From positions 4,278,001-4,342,000 of the forward strand of contig SPDT01000005.1 in assembly GCA_008477525.1 (NCBI GenBank): DNA of 64,000 nt, given 5' to 3'. Source of the DNA: Hypomyces perniciosus. Lineage: Eukaryota; Ascomycota; Sordariomycetes; Hypocreales; Hypocreaceae. The translations under genes were made by a program, and so were the position numbers. The notes under the pieces were generated by a model. It had not been told where the DNA came from. It did no database searches and was given only the letters and a program-made list of their open reading frames with translations. Below are positions 38,309 to 50,576 of this stretch, one piece after another (the first letter of the stretch is position 1; the number at the start of each line of letters is the position of its first letter).

Positions 38309-40673
38309 GTTTATACTATCCTTTAACTCGGCTATACTATCGTAAAGTATATATTTAACCGATTATAAATTCCCTTAAATCCCCTTTTATTTTTAAACTT
38401 CTAATAATACCTCTATAGCTTAGCCTTTATCCTTTAAAAGTTATATCTATAAAAAATTAATTATAAGTAAGATAAATATAAATGCCCTAAACTTTACTTT
38501 ATAGCTTAATTTAGCTTAATAGACTATAGTTTTAATTATAAAGCTAATACTTTTCCCTTTTCTCTTTAAAACTTTATAAAAATCTAGTATTAATAGTAAT
38601 TATATATATTTAATAAATATAATTATTAAAGATAATAACCTTTATTATCAATTCTATCTTTTTAATTAAATAATTATAAAGGGTTTAGTTTAATAAAAAG
38701 AATAAAAATAAACCTTTAAATAGGAAATTTTAAAGTAGGCAGCTAAAAATTAAAGGTCTTTTAAAAGCTTACTAATACTATAAAAACCTAAATAATTAAG
38801 CTAGATAAATTTAACTTTATTAAATAGTATTAACTTTATTAAACTCTTTATAATAGGCTTTAAAAGGGCGCCTACTATAACGCTCTCTGCGCTGCCTAAA
38901 TAGGCCGGTATTAATAAGGCTATTAATAATAGCAGCAGTATTATTCATGCCAGTAGAATAACTAAGCCGCTGCCCTAGTGCTGGCCAGTAACCTAATACA
39001 GCTAGATACTATATATACCCTGCCACCTCGCCTTTAAATCTTTTGCAAGGAATATATTACTTAAGGACTCTGATTTTAATATAAAAAAGCAGGCTATAGC
39101 TTTAATGAATATAATAAAAAAAGCAGTTTAATATATATTAAAGAAATCTATATTAGATATAAAACCAAAATCGCTAAGTTTAGCTATACTAGCTATGCCT
39201 TAACCTAGCAGTACTTTAAAGCTAATAATAGAATAGCCTGGTAAAGTATAATAATTAAATTTTAATAGCGCGCTAATATTACCTGTAATACTTAAATAAC
39301 CTATAAATCTAGGCCTTAAATAATATACCCTCTTTAAATATTAATAAAGATAATAATAGCAGCGCTGCTTTATTAACCTTTACTCTACTTTAATTTAACT
39401 AGCCTTATTTATTAAAAACCTAGATTTAATTTATAAACTAAAGAAAAGATTAACCTCTATTACAAGTTATAAATAAAGGTTAACTGTAAATAAAACTATT
39501 ATCTTAAAATAAATCTACTATTATTTTTTTAATTAAAAACCTTTTAAATTTAAATGAATAGATAGTAAATCCCTTTAAATATAAACTATATTATTCTTTA
39601 TATGTAATATTTATATTAATATAAAAGCTTTAATAGATAGCGGCTATATACCTTAAGCTTTTATTAACTGCACTTTTATTAAGTGATTTAATTTTATTAA
39701 GTAATTTAATTTTATTATTTAATAACTGCTATTTATTAAAAATCCTTTATTTATTAATAAAAGTATAGTTAATAAAATTTTAAACCTTTTTATTATATAA
39801 ACTATAATCAGCTTTTATAAAAAACTTTGCCTTTTCTTTACTATAAATATCCCTAGTAATATACCTATAATCTTTAGCCTTTTATAGCTAAGAAAATATA
39901 ACTTTAATATTAACTAAAAGGAGTTAACTATTACTTTTAAATCCTATTACTATTATAACTATTTTTTTTTTGAAAAGTATAGCCAGCCTTGTATAAGTTT
40001 TAATAAGAGTTACAATAAAAAATAATTTTATTGAAGCTAATATAAAGAATATATATTACTAGCAATTAATAGTTAAAAATGCCTTAAATAAAGTAAAGCT
40101 TAACTTAACTAAATAACGAATTATATTATACTAGCAACTATTAGTTAAAAATACGTTAAAAGAAATAAACTATAACTTAATTAAAGAAGGGGCCTTTAAA
40201 CTATATATTTTATAAACCATAACGATAAACCGAGATTACTGTATAACCTATAAATATAGCAGAACTAATAATAAAGAAATACAGGCATAAATAATCTTAA
40301 ATTAAATATACATAAAGCTACTGCCTGCCTTTATAATATATAGTTAATAATAAAAAGGAAAACCTTGATTAAAGCTATTATTATTACTTTTTAATATATT
40401 ATTTTTATAAAACTAAACTAAACTTTAAAATTAAAAAGTATACTTAACTATAATAGATATATAAATAGTAGTAGCTATAAACTTTATTACTTTTTATTAA
40501 TAATTATATATTTATATAATAAACGTAATTTCAAAGGAGATTAATTAAACTATTAAAATTAAAGAATTAATATTTATTACTTTATTAAAGCTTTTAAATA
40601 AGTTTTTTTAATAAATATTTATAGGATAAGGAGAGTATATTAAAGTAAAAACAGTATTATTTAAAGAAATATA

Positions 40674-41080
40674 TTTTGTTGAGGGGGAATTGGCACTCCA
40701 AAACATATACACAACATATACATACACCCACACACAAGGACTGGTATCGAGCGCGGGAACCGCGCTCCTGACAGAACCACAAAGCGGTGATTAAGTTATA
40801 TAAGGACTAAAAGATACTGCGGATCATTTGATTATAATGCCGGCAGCCAAAAGCAACCAACGGTTACCTTTATATGCCTCAGCGACTGTATTTTTACAGG
40901 TAGGGCTGTATATTAAAGGGGGAAGAAGGTTGCCATTTATTAAACTAGGTCTATCTGTATATCTTTATACTCCCGTGCTTTCCTAATCCAGTAGCTGCTT
41001 AAATAAGCAGCCAACCTTTCTCGGGTAAGCTAATAAGAAAAATCCTGGTGCGCTGGGCATATTAGTTACCCCCAACAAAA
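40674..41080. mobile_element. Non-mutated 407-bp insertion with terminal inverted repeats
   Basis: This is a GC-normal insert inside Gypsy W. Compared with Z (22190-22220), exactly this block is extra, and TATA stands on both sides (40670-40673 and 41081-41084). The ends are TTTTGTTGAGGGGG and CCCCCAACAAAA, an inverted repeat with one extra base. The inner ends TGTTG...CAACA would also suit a solo LTR, and a TATATAAGG box lies inside, but the flanks then give no direct repeat. It has no ORF. It is either a non-autonomous DNA element (TA/TATA target) or an unusual solo LTR. The lack of RIP means it arrived late or is too short to be a RIP target. Confidence 0.65.
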
Positions 41081-44000
41081 TATAATTTTATTAATAAATA
41101 CTATTCCTTAGTATAATTAAGAAAGATTATAGCTGCTAATATTAAGAAATTTATAGCAGGGAAATTTAAATTTAATTAGTTAGATATTTTAAAAAAACTA
41201 TTATCCTAGCTATATAATTTATATAATATTTTCCTATTAAAGACAGTAAATAAGTTTCCTTTATAATAAACTTTAAACTATAAAATTAAGATACTGCTAA
41301 AAAAAGACTTACTATATTAAAAGAATAAGCTATTTTTACTTAATAAACTGTAAGTAATAAAAAAATAGTTAAATAATAATTTAGTGAAAGGATTTATTTA
41401 TAAATTATAAGTATAATATACTGCTCCCCTCCTTTTAGCTATAAAACTTAAAGGCAGTATTTATATTTATTAAAACTATTAAAGGTTAAATAATATTTCT
41501 ATTAAGAAGTAGTATTTATTGCTATTAATTTAGGAAACCTTTAATACTTTAAACTATATAAAAATATATATAAAACCTAATATAATCGCTATATTTAATA
41601 ACCTTTATATTGCTAAAAGGGATATATAAAAAACAGCATTTATTATAAGGTTTAGCCTTTTTAAGATATTAATTATACGTTTTAGCCTTTATAATGCACC
41701 TACTATATTCTAATATTCTATTAACTATACTCTTGATAACCTCTTTAATTATATTTATATAATATACTTTAATAATATTTTTATATATTTATTAAGTTAA
41801 AAGGAATACTGAAAATATATATATAAAGTAGTAGCTTGCCTTTAAAACGCTAGCCTTTAAATTAATATTATTAAATATAAACTTAAGATAATAATAATAA
41901 AATACTTTAGCTTAATTATTACTTTAAAGGGGCTAAAAATAAATCTTAAGAAAGTTAAGGCTATATTAAACTAGTAATTATTTAAAGGAGTAAAAGATTT
42001 ATAAAAGTTCTTTAACTTTATAAATTTTTATTATTATTTTATTTAAAAATACTTTAAAATAGCTACACTATTAAATAAACTTTTAAAAAAGGATTAATTA
42101 TATATTTAAAGAGAGAAATAGTAGGAAGCCTTTAACTTAATTAAATATACCTTTAAATTAACCTTAATCCTAGCCCTCTTTAACTATAATAAATAAAGTA
42201 TTTTTAAGATTAATGCCTTTAATTAGGCATTAAGCAGTAACCTATTACAGTATAATAAAAAGGGTATTCTATACTTTATTATATTCTTTTCTATAAAGTA
42301 TAACGCTTAAAAATACAATTATAAAATTTATAATAAAGAACCTTTAGCTATTATTAAAGGAATAAAAGAATAGCGCTTAGAATTATAAAGCTTATAAGAG
42401 TTTAATGTTATTATAGACTATAAGAACTTTAAATACTTTATTTTAATAAAAGCTTTAAATTAACAGTAAATTTAATAGTTTAAATTCCTCTTTAACTTTA
42501 ACTTTTATATTATTTACTAGTTTAGCTTTAAAGCTATAAAGCTTAATGCTTCAAGTTAAAAAGTAGAAAATAAGCTTATAAAATTAAACCCTTTTAATAA
42601 CTAAATTAAAAACAGGCAATATATTATTCTCCTGCAAAGTTCTTTTAACTTTAAAGTTTAAGTAATGTTTTAAAAAGAAGTTTTATTAAATATAAAACTA
42701 TTAATAAAGGCTGCCTTTATAGCTATAATAATACCTATAAAAGATAGATTAATTAATAATTTAATTATAATAGTATATAAATAAAATACTATAGTAAAAG
42801 AAATAGTAACTGCACTTTAAAACTTTAATATTTATTAATAGTTAAAATAGCTTTATAGAAAACTTTAAATTATAATAAATAACTGCTAAATAATAAATAA
42901 TAGGATTTACTCTTAAAGTAGCTTTTTATTCCCTTTAATAATAAGCTTTCTATATAAATTTTATTTAAAAACTGGTTAAATAGCCTAGCTAGATATTTAA
43001 GCAGGTTTAAAACTTTAGACTTTATTAGCTAGATATACTAAGAGCAATAAATTTTAAAAGATATTCAAGTATTTATAGAAGCCTATAAACTATATATTAG
43101 AATAAAGGCTTTATAATCTTTACTATAAGGCTTCCTTTAACTATTATTAAGCCTATTTTGCATATAGTTAAATATCTTTATTAATTATATTATACTACTG
43201 CCTAAATCCTGCCGCTATGATATTACTTATAAATATTTATTGGTAATGATCTACTACTTTATAAAAATATATTATTTTATACCTATTACTTTACTATTAA
43301 TAAAAGAGCTAGTTAATATATTTATTAATAAGATTTACTGCCTTTATAGTATACTTAATAATATTATATTAAACTACAGTATATAGTTTATATTAAAATT
43401 TTAAAAATAACTTTTAAAGTAATTAAAAGTTATATTAAAATAATTATTAACTTTCTATTTTAAAACTAATAGCTAGATTAACAAAATTAATATAAATATA
43501 AAATAATATTTATAAGCTTTTATTAACTTTTACTAGGATAATTAAGTTTACTGGCTTTTATTAATTGAATTTCATATAAATAATATAATATCTAAAACTA
43601 CTTGTATATTACTGTCTTTTACTAATTATAATTTTAACCTTTATTTAAAGATAAAGCCTTTATAGCCTTGCCTATTAAACCTTTCTATAGTAAAGAAAAG
43701 AGAGTTTTTCTGTATTAATATTATTGCTAAGCGATTTAAATATATTATTATATAGTTAAAAGCCTTTATTAAAGCCTTGGGAAATAGATATAAATAAAAC
43801 GCAAACGCGCAGAAACAGGTATTATTAGTCTATACTATTAAGCAGGAAGTCTTTATCAATATATAAAATATAAAGATTAATTAGCTAATCAAGAAACTGG
43901 ATACTAAATAGGTAAGGCTTTATATAATAATAAAGGTATACCTATAAGCCTATATTATTGGTCTGCTAAAAGGCATAAAAGTTTTCCCAGTTTTATATAA

Positions 44001-44553
44001 CTTTCTTTTTATAATTTAAAACGGTTACTTTATTGTATTTTAAGTAAAAGATAATTAATAAAGTTAAACTAAAGAATATTTAAGGCAAAGTATCAAAAAA
44101 AGAAAATCGTATAGATAAAATATAAAAGAAATAAAAGTTTAAAGTGCTTTTACATTATTATAATAATAATAGATTTTACTACTTCATTAAATAAAGATAT
44201 TATACGATTATATAGTAATTAGCTAAAGACTTATAAAGCTAAAAGAGGGTAATATAAACCTTTTATAAAAAAAGCTTAAAAAAACTAAGTTTACTATAAG
44301 AAATATTAAAAAGAATTATAAAAAAAGAAAAAGAGGAAATAGCTAGAAAGAAACTAATACTTATAAAGCGCTAACTAAAGACTATACTGCATTAAAGCCT
44401 ATAACTAAACTATATATTACTAATACTAAAAACGATATAATTTACTTTATTTACTTTTATATTAAAAGTATTAAAATAAATTACCTAGAATTTCAATTTA
44501 TATAAGCAATATAGCTATTTACAGCTAAATAGCGCAATAAAGAGGGGGGGTAC

Positions 44554-44725
44554 TGTTACAGCACTGACTCTAACGCGATATTAACGCCCTATTACGTAAA
44601 CTCTGGTTATATAACTAGGCCCTAATGCGTTCCTAGCTATAGCTTTCTGTAAAGCCTTAAGGCTTTCTCGCTGTTTACGGCACAACAACGATATTTGCCC
44701 TAACCTGCCTTTCCACACTGTCATA
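44554..44725 (+). repeat. 3' LTR of Gypsy W
   Basis: 172 bp. It starts TGTTACAGCACTGACTCTAA directly after the purine tract GAGGGGGGGTAC and ends CACACTGTCATA. It is less mutated than its 5' partner. Confidence 0.75.
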
Positions 44726-45383
44726 CTTAAAGTTCTGTTTTTATAGTTAATATATATCTTTTTTTAAAAGACTTATAATATATAAAATCCTTTTAAATTT
44801 AATTAAAAGGCTTAATTATTTATTTATAAAAGTAATATTAATGTAAAAATATTAATTAATCTATTTTCATTAATATTTAATAATATCTTTATATTTATTA
44901 TTAAATTAATTATTATTATCAAACTTTAATAGTAAAGTTATGTTTAAAGCTTTAACTTGAACTTTAATTTATACTTTTAAGTTTTAGTTTTTAATTCTTT
45001 TTTAAAAACTTTTACTTAAAGGCTTATTTTTATTTAATTAAAAGAATTAAATCAATAATAAAAGTTATTATTTTTAATAATTATATTTATTAAATATATA
45101 TAATCGCTATTAATATTAGATTTTTATAGGGTTTTAAAAATGAAAGGGAAAAGTATTAACTTTATAGTTAAAAGTATAATTTATTAAATGAAATTAAAAT
45201 ATAATGTAAGGTTTAAAGTATTTATATTTATTTCTTTATAATTAATTTCCTATAAATATAAGGTTTAAGGGATAAAGGCTAGGCTATACAGGTATTATTA
45301 TAAGTTTTAAAATAAAGGGGAATTTATAATTAATTAAGTACATACTTTATAATAGCGCAGTTAAATTAAAGGATACTATAAAC

Positions 45384-45555
45384 TATTATAGTATAGACAG
45401 GCAGGTTAAAGTAAATATTATTATTATATTATAGAGAGTAAAAAAGCCTTAAAGCTTTATAGAAAGCTGTAGCTAGGAATGCATTAAGGCCTAGTTATAT
45501 AACTAGAGCTTACGTAACAAGGCGTTAATATTAGGTTATAGTTAGTGCTATATTA
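45384..45555 (-). repeat. 5' LTR of Gypsy V
   Basis: 172 bp, homologous in reverse orientation to the LTRs at 19261, 25674, 38137 and 44554. It is strongly mutated (start TAATATAGCACTAAC for TGTTACGGCACTAAC). It is inserted at the very beginning of the LINE L2 5' region. Confidence 0.7.
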
Positions 45556-48500
45556 AATACTTTATCTTTTATAATAATCCTTTAACTTAATAATAAATAT
45601 ATAGTAATAGAATTAGGTTTATAGCTGTATTTCTATTTTCTATAAAATCTATTTATATAAAGAATCGCTTAAATTAATTTACAGCTATATAAATAGGAAA
45701 CTATTTTAGTTAGATTTCTTAAAATGCCTATTATCAGTCTTATATCAAGTTTAGGGTAGGCGGGGTAGCTGGTTTTAGCTTAGTTATTATTGTTAAGGAT
45801 AAGAGAGAATTCTTAATTTATATTAAGGTTCCTTTAGAACTTAGTCCTAGTATTAGGCCTAATTCTGGGTCTAGCCAGAATAGGATAGTTATTTACTTAC
45901 ATTAAAACCCTTGCCTTTTACCCCTCCTTTTTAATATTAATACTTACTCTAAAGCTTCCTTTAACATTAGAATACAAACCTTTAAAAGGTAAGGTTAGCC
46001 TCCTTTAAATTGGATTATTATAGGAGACTTTAATATATAATATTAAATATAAGAATTAAATTAAATCTTAAATACAATGAATACCAGATTAGTTAAATCA
46101 ATAAATAAATATAATTTCATCATTACATTAATAAATACTTTAATAAAAGATTCTAGAAAATATATTAACTTTATTTTCTCTAATTACTTTATATTAATAA
46201 CTATTATAAAAAAACTTAAATATAAACTTAAACTATTATATAATTATTATTATATATTAACGCTTTAATCAGTTAATAGTTTATATAGGAAAGAAATATA
46301 TCTGTGCAAAAAGTTTACAAAGGTTTAACTAGTTAATATATATATATATATTTAACTTTTGCTAAAAGTAAATATAATTAATGTAATTAAAGAAAACTTA
46401 AATATAGCTATATAAATACTTTAAAGACTTTGTGCGGATTGTATACAGTTAATAGGCAAAAAAAGATATTAAAATAAATATAATACTTTTTAATAAAATA
46501 AAGACTATTAAATAGCTTATTTAATTAATATTATGAGGCCATTAAGATTGATAAATAAATTAAAGTAATGAAAATATAATGTAGTATAATTAAATATAAT
46601 AAATATAATTATTAAAATAAAATTATAATTAAAGCTAGTTTAAGTAAAGGTATTTAATAAGTAGTTAAATAGTATAAAGCTATAAATTAATTTTAACCCC
46701 TGTTTTTAATAATTAGTAATAAAAGTATTTTAAACCTTAAAAAGTAAATAGCCTTTTTTAAAAGATATTTACTATAGTAAAACAAAGTTAAAAAAATATT
46801 AAAAACTTTTAAAAACTTTAAATATTAAAGAACCTTTGAATATTATAAAATAAAATAGTTATTAAAAAGAGGTAAAGAAAACTATAATTAAAATAGGGAA
46901 TATTATATTTAATATAAATAATATATTAATTACGTTTTTATATTATATATAGCCTATTATTAACAGGTTTATTATAAACCTCTTTAAAAGCTATTTTAAA
47001 TTTAAATATTACCATTTCCAGTTTAAAAATATTCAAGTTACTATTATATTTAAATTAAATAAACCTAATAAAATAACGTATAAAGCTTTTAAGTTTATTT
47101 TACTATTATTTTCTACATAAAAAAGCTTTACAAGAGTATTTATTTTAAAGGCTATCCCTTTTAATATTTAAATATAAATTCTTTTTAAAGCAGTATTTTA
47201 AAGCCCTTTTTAAAAAAGCAGCTATAAACTTAATTACTTATTTTAATTTATAATATTAAAGTTACTTTAAATAAAGGCGAAATTATAATTTTATTTACTT
47301 TTGATATTCTTAAAGCTTTCAATATTATTATAAAAAATAAATTAATTTTAGTAGAAAGGTTTTATAATAAAAAGAAAATTAATTTAATTTTGTATAAGTA
47401 TTTAATAGTTAAAGGTTTATTTTAATTTAAAACTGTCTTTTAAAAAATATATAAGATATTTATAGATAAAGTATATAAAGTCTTTACTTTCTTTAAATTA
47501 TTTAATAAAACTTAAAACGGTTTACCCTTTAAACTTATAATATAAGCTATAAAGGCTTATATCCTTTTAATTACTTTGTATAAAATAAAAGCTTAATAAA
47601 TAAAATATAAATAATAATTATAAGTTAACTTTATTAAATAAATAAATATAAAAGTATTTAATTTAATAATTAAAATAAATAAAGCCGTTAAAGCTATTGT
47701 AGAAGCAGTTTTTTAATTTAAAAAACTATAAATATATTTATTTTATATAAAACATTAAAGGTCGTTTTAATTAGTATTCTTTTAATGTAAGCTTAATTAA
47801 AATATATCATAAGATTTACAAAGTTACATTAAAATTATTTAATTAATGAATATATTAATAAAAACTTCATTTTAACTATTATATATTAAACTTGAATATA
47901 ATATTACTTTAATTAATAAAACTATTAAACTTATACTTTTTATCAAAAGGTTTTTATATATTTTCTTTAATTTTAATTTAAAAGGTATTGGTAAATTACT
48001 TGCAGTAAAGAAATATTTAAAAATAATTAAATCCCTCCCCTTTTATTTAATTTTAACCGATTTTAATAAGTTTTAAATTAAAAGCAATATAAACTAAAAA
48101 GAAGTTATTTATTATTAGATAAAAGTAAATATAAATACTAAATATTTTAATAATATAAAGGTTTATAATATAAAGGTATAGGCTGCTTTAAAGGCTATAA
48201 AGCTAATAGTTAAATATATAAAGGAAGATTATATAATTAAAATATTGTTTTTTTAAATAATTTATTAATTATTAATAAATAATTTAATATACCCCCCCTT
48301 TTTATATAAAGGGTATATAAATACTTTTAGAAATTAATATGAAGTATTTTACTTTATAAAACCTTTATTTTATAAATTTTAAAATATAAAGATACTATAA
48401 ATAATAAATAAATTAACTAGTTAATTCAATAAAGTATAAACCTTGTAATTATATTATAAAAATAAATTGTAATTCTATATTTTAAAAAATAAATAAAAAA

Positions 48501-48565
48501 ATAAATTATAAAAGTAAAGGAGTAAAATTAGTTTAATAAAACTTTAAAAAGCTATAAATAATAAA
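45556..48565 (+). mobile_element. LINE L2, RIP-degraded
   Basis: It begins with the 5' region shared with L1 (about 45561-45930) and then passes directly into endonuclease. GDFN-like sequence is near 46027, and a stop-poor run at 46077-46268 has FIFSNYFI like the SxIDLVFS block. RT entry (KLNKPN.ITYKAFKFILL for the PKPGK...YRPISLL block) is near 47045-47115 and FDILKAFN near 47300. ORF1 is missing, so it is a shortened or chimeric copy. The 3' end is placed at the sequence AAGCTATAAATAATAA, shared with L3 (60980-60997). Closest relative here is L3. Confidence 0.65.
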
Positions 48566-48579
48566 AGCTTAAAGCTTTA

Positions 48580-49035
48580 ATTTCCCCTTTAAAGCTTAAA
48601 CCTTTATACTTTATCCTCTATAGACTTTTAATAAAAGAATTAGAGTATAAAAACTTTCAAAAACAATATAAATACTTTAAATATAATAAAGAGTTTATTT
48701 ATAAATACAGTCAATTAAAAAGGTAAAGCTACTTTATAGAATATAAAATAGTTAAACATTTCTTTTTAAATATCTATTTTAAACAAAAACCCTTTTTATT
48801 TATTTAAACCTATAAAAAGTAAAGCCTTTTAGAAATTAATAAAGAAAGTTAACTTTTATAGCCTTCTTTTAGCGGAACTAGATTAATATTACTTAAATTA
48901 AACTTTTTTCTTTTATAAATTGAAACTTAATAAATAGCGGTATAAGCTGCCGGCTTTTAATATCCTATTGCTTATAAGGGATTTATATAACTAGTTTATT
49001 TAATAGATATAAATAATAAAACAATAAACAAACAA
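48580..49035 (+). pseudogene. Unidentified RIP-mutated reading frame
   Basis: One plus-strand frame gives about 145 codons of protein-like sequence. Stretches such as ELEYKNFQKQYKYFKYNKEF, EYKIVKHFFLNIYFKQKPF and PSFSGTRLILLKL are separated by TAA/TAG codons that would all be Gln (CAA/CAG) before CpA to TpA change. It lies after the LINE L2 3' end and before the right gene island. I recognise no family. It could be a mutated host gene edge or the end of another transposon. Confidence 0.3.
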
Positions 49036-49060
49036 ATATTGGAATATTTACAGTTCTTGT

Positions 49061-50576
49061 AACGATATACTGGATGGTATATGGCAAGAAATTCCTAGGC
49101 CCGGTAGTAAGATTTCTCTTACTTTCTGTCACTCTGAAGACGTATAAAGTAGCGGAATATATACATTGAGTGTGCTAATAGTTTCCAATTAGGGATCCGA
49201 TGTGATTGTGGGACACAATGAAGGTGGGACAGCTGTCCGTATCCATACGTCTCTGAATCAGGAAGATACATCGGAGAAAGGGCTAGTTTAGTAGAAAAAG
49301 ATTTTGCGCAAGGTGCGTGCAAAACCGATGTCATCTATACAGATAAAAAAATCACTTATAGATTCATTATGGGCTATCAGTTGACACCGTGAATCAGGGT
49401 CCTCGTAAAACATTTGATGATTGAAAAAATCAATGCCTCTAGCAGATGGTCTGGGTAACTTGAATATCTGTCGGACCTAGCTGTCAAGTGTAACAGTAAG
49501 ACGCGAGGAAGCTTCTCAAAATTGAAGCTAACTTGGAAACTAGAAAAATAGAGGGCGCTGAAGGCGGCCGTTATTATAATATAGGAAATTGTGTTGTGGA
49601 TACAGGTTATATTTGGGTCACGTGACAAAAGACATAATAGCCGAATACGAGTAATGTGATAATATGATTATTGGCGGCGTACGAAATTTCATTCAGTCGG
49701 CCTCTTACTTTCAAGGCTGGCTATGTAGGAAGACCAATATTTAGTGCTGGGGGACCGGTAGTAGTCACTGTCAGAGACACAGACACAAGAGGGGAGCGAG
49801 GGAGTTAGGGAGCAGGTAGGTAACTGTATTGATCCCTGACCTTCCTTCTATCTCAGGGAGAGGTGTCCTTCTTTACATATCCTTCTCTAGTCACATGATC
49901 CAGACCAGGGGCCGGGTCCCCTAGTGGTGCCCTTGCTCTAATTAGAACCGTTTTTGCTGTTCACGCATTATATATCGCTATAGCCCTGTCATATATCATC
50001 TTAGACCTGGTATTTAAGTAGCTATTCTTGTCTCCTAGCTCACTATGGGATACAGTTCTTTCCATAAACTCTTGAAAGATCCGCAAAGGGCATTAGAGCA
50101 ACTAGTTTTACCTCTTCACCCAATGAATTAGCTGATATGGCTCCTGAGGCTTCTATTCATATCCACATGACCTGTTTGATAAGTATCACGACCGTCATAC
50201 CAGGCCAGCAAAAGTGAAGTCTACACCTCAGCAATTGTAGCTGATAGTGTAGGTTATCTTGCTTATGACAATAAGCAAGAGCGGATGAATGTGACAGTGT
50301 CGGTCGGTCTCTTGGCTGACTGTTGTCCGCGCGTAAAACCCCCCTCAAGATGCCGACACTCCCCCTCGCGTGTCAGGCTGCTTGCCGCACGCCTCTAACA
50401 ACGCCGATTGAGATTCTCGAGCCTGTTTAATGAGATAGCATTCTCATTGTTAGGGCTGGGGATGGCATTTTTCCAGGACGATACCAATATACCCCCTCGG
50501 TATCATGCTGCTTGTCTTTTTGCCCCTTCATTACTCGCTGTGACGAGACGACAGTAGTTACCAATCAGTCATAGGG
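49061..50576. other. Gene-free flank downstream of the desaturase
   Basis: Composition is normal, with no convincing ORF. The palindrome GTCACGTGAC is at 49617-49626. TGTCAGAGAC at 49769 equals the first ten bases of the LTR at 60998 and is followed by C/T-rich sequence typical of LTRs, so an old solo LTR is possible, but I could not find its other end. Confidence 0.35.

Larger units (their letters stand above)
38137..44725 (+). mobile_element. Gypsy retrotransposon W (same family as Z), nested in V
   Basis: Two 172-bp LTRs (38137-38308 and 44554-44725) bound it, with ATTAA and CTTAA outside, an imperfect 5-bp target duplication. The internal sequence parallels Z throughout (RT near 41600-41800, integrase near 43200-43400, purine tract AGAGGGGGGG before the 3' LTR). 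It lacks about 520 bp of gag present in Z (Z positions about 19880-20400; join near 38751) and contains a 407-bp foreign insertion at 40674-41080. It is more mutated than Z. Confidence 0.8.
35543..45555 (-). mobile_element. Gypsy retrotransposon V (same family as Z), reversed and interrupted by W
   Basis: The 5' LTR is at 45384-45555 (172 bp, reversed). Its gag region runs down from 45383 to 44726, is interrupted by Gypsy W, and resumes at 38136. Sequence on both sides of W aligns with the reverse complement of Z around 20100-20260, which proves the split. The body can be followed by eye down to about 36100, equivalent to about 22400 in Z (before the RT core). From about 36100 to 35543 the AT-rich sequence could not be aligned. 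The 3' half and 3' LTR are missing where Copia X begins. Heavily RIP-mutated. Confidence 0.7.

Noticed and set aside
46077..46268. 63-codon ORF with ATG in the AT block
   Set aside because: It is part of the LINE L2 endonuclease (parallel to L3 at 58310-58500), not an independent gene.
5376..49060. Mitochondrial DNA insertion or centromere as explanation of the AT-rich block
   Set aside because: The content is nuclear retrotransposons with RIP-type changes. No mitochondrial genes or tRNAs were recognised and no satellite repeats were seen.
49769..50060. Solo LTR beginning TGTCAGAGAC
   Set aside because: Only the first ten bases match the LTR at 60998. No terminating end or target duplication was found, so it is mentioned but not called.
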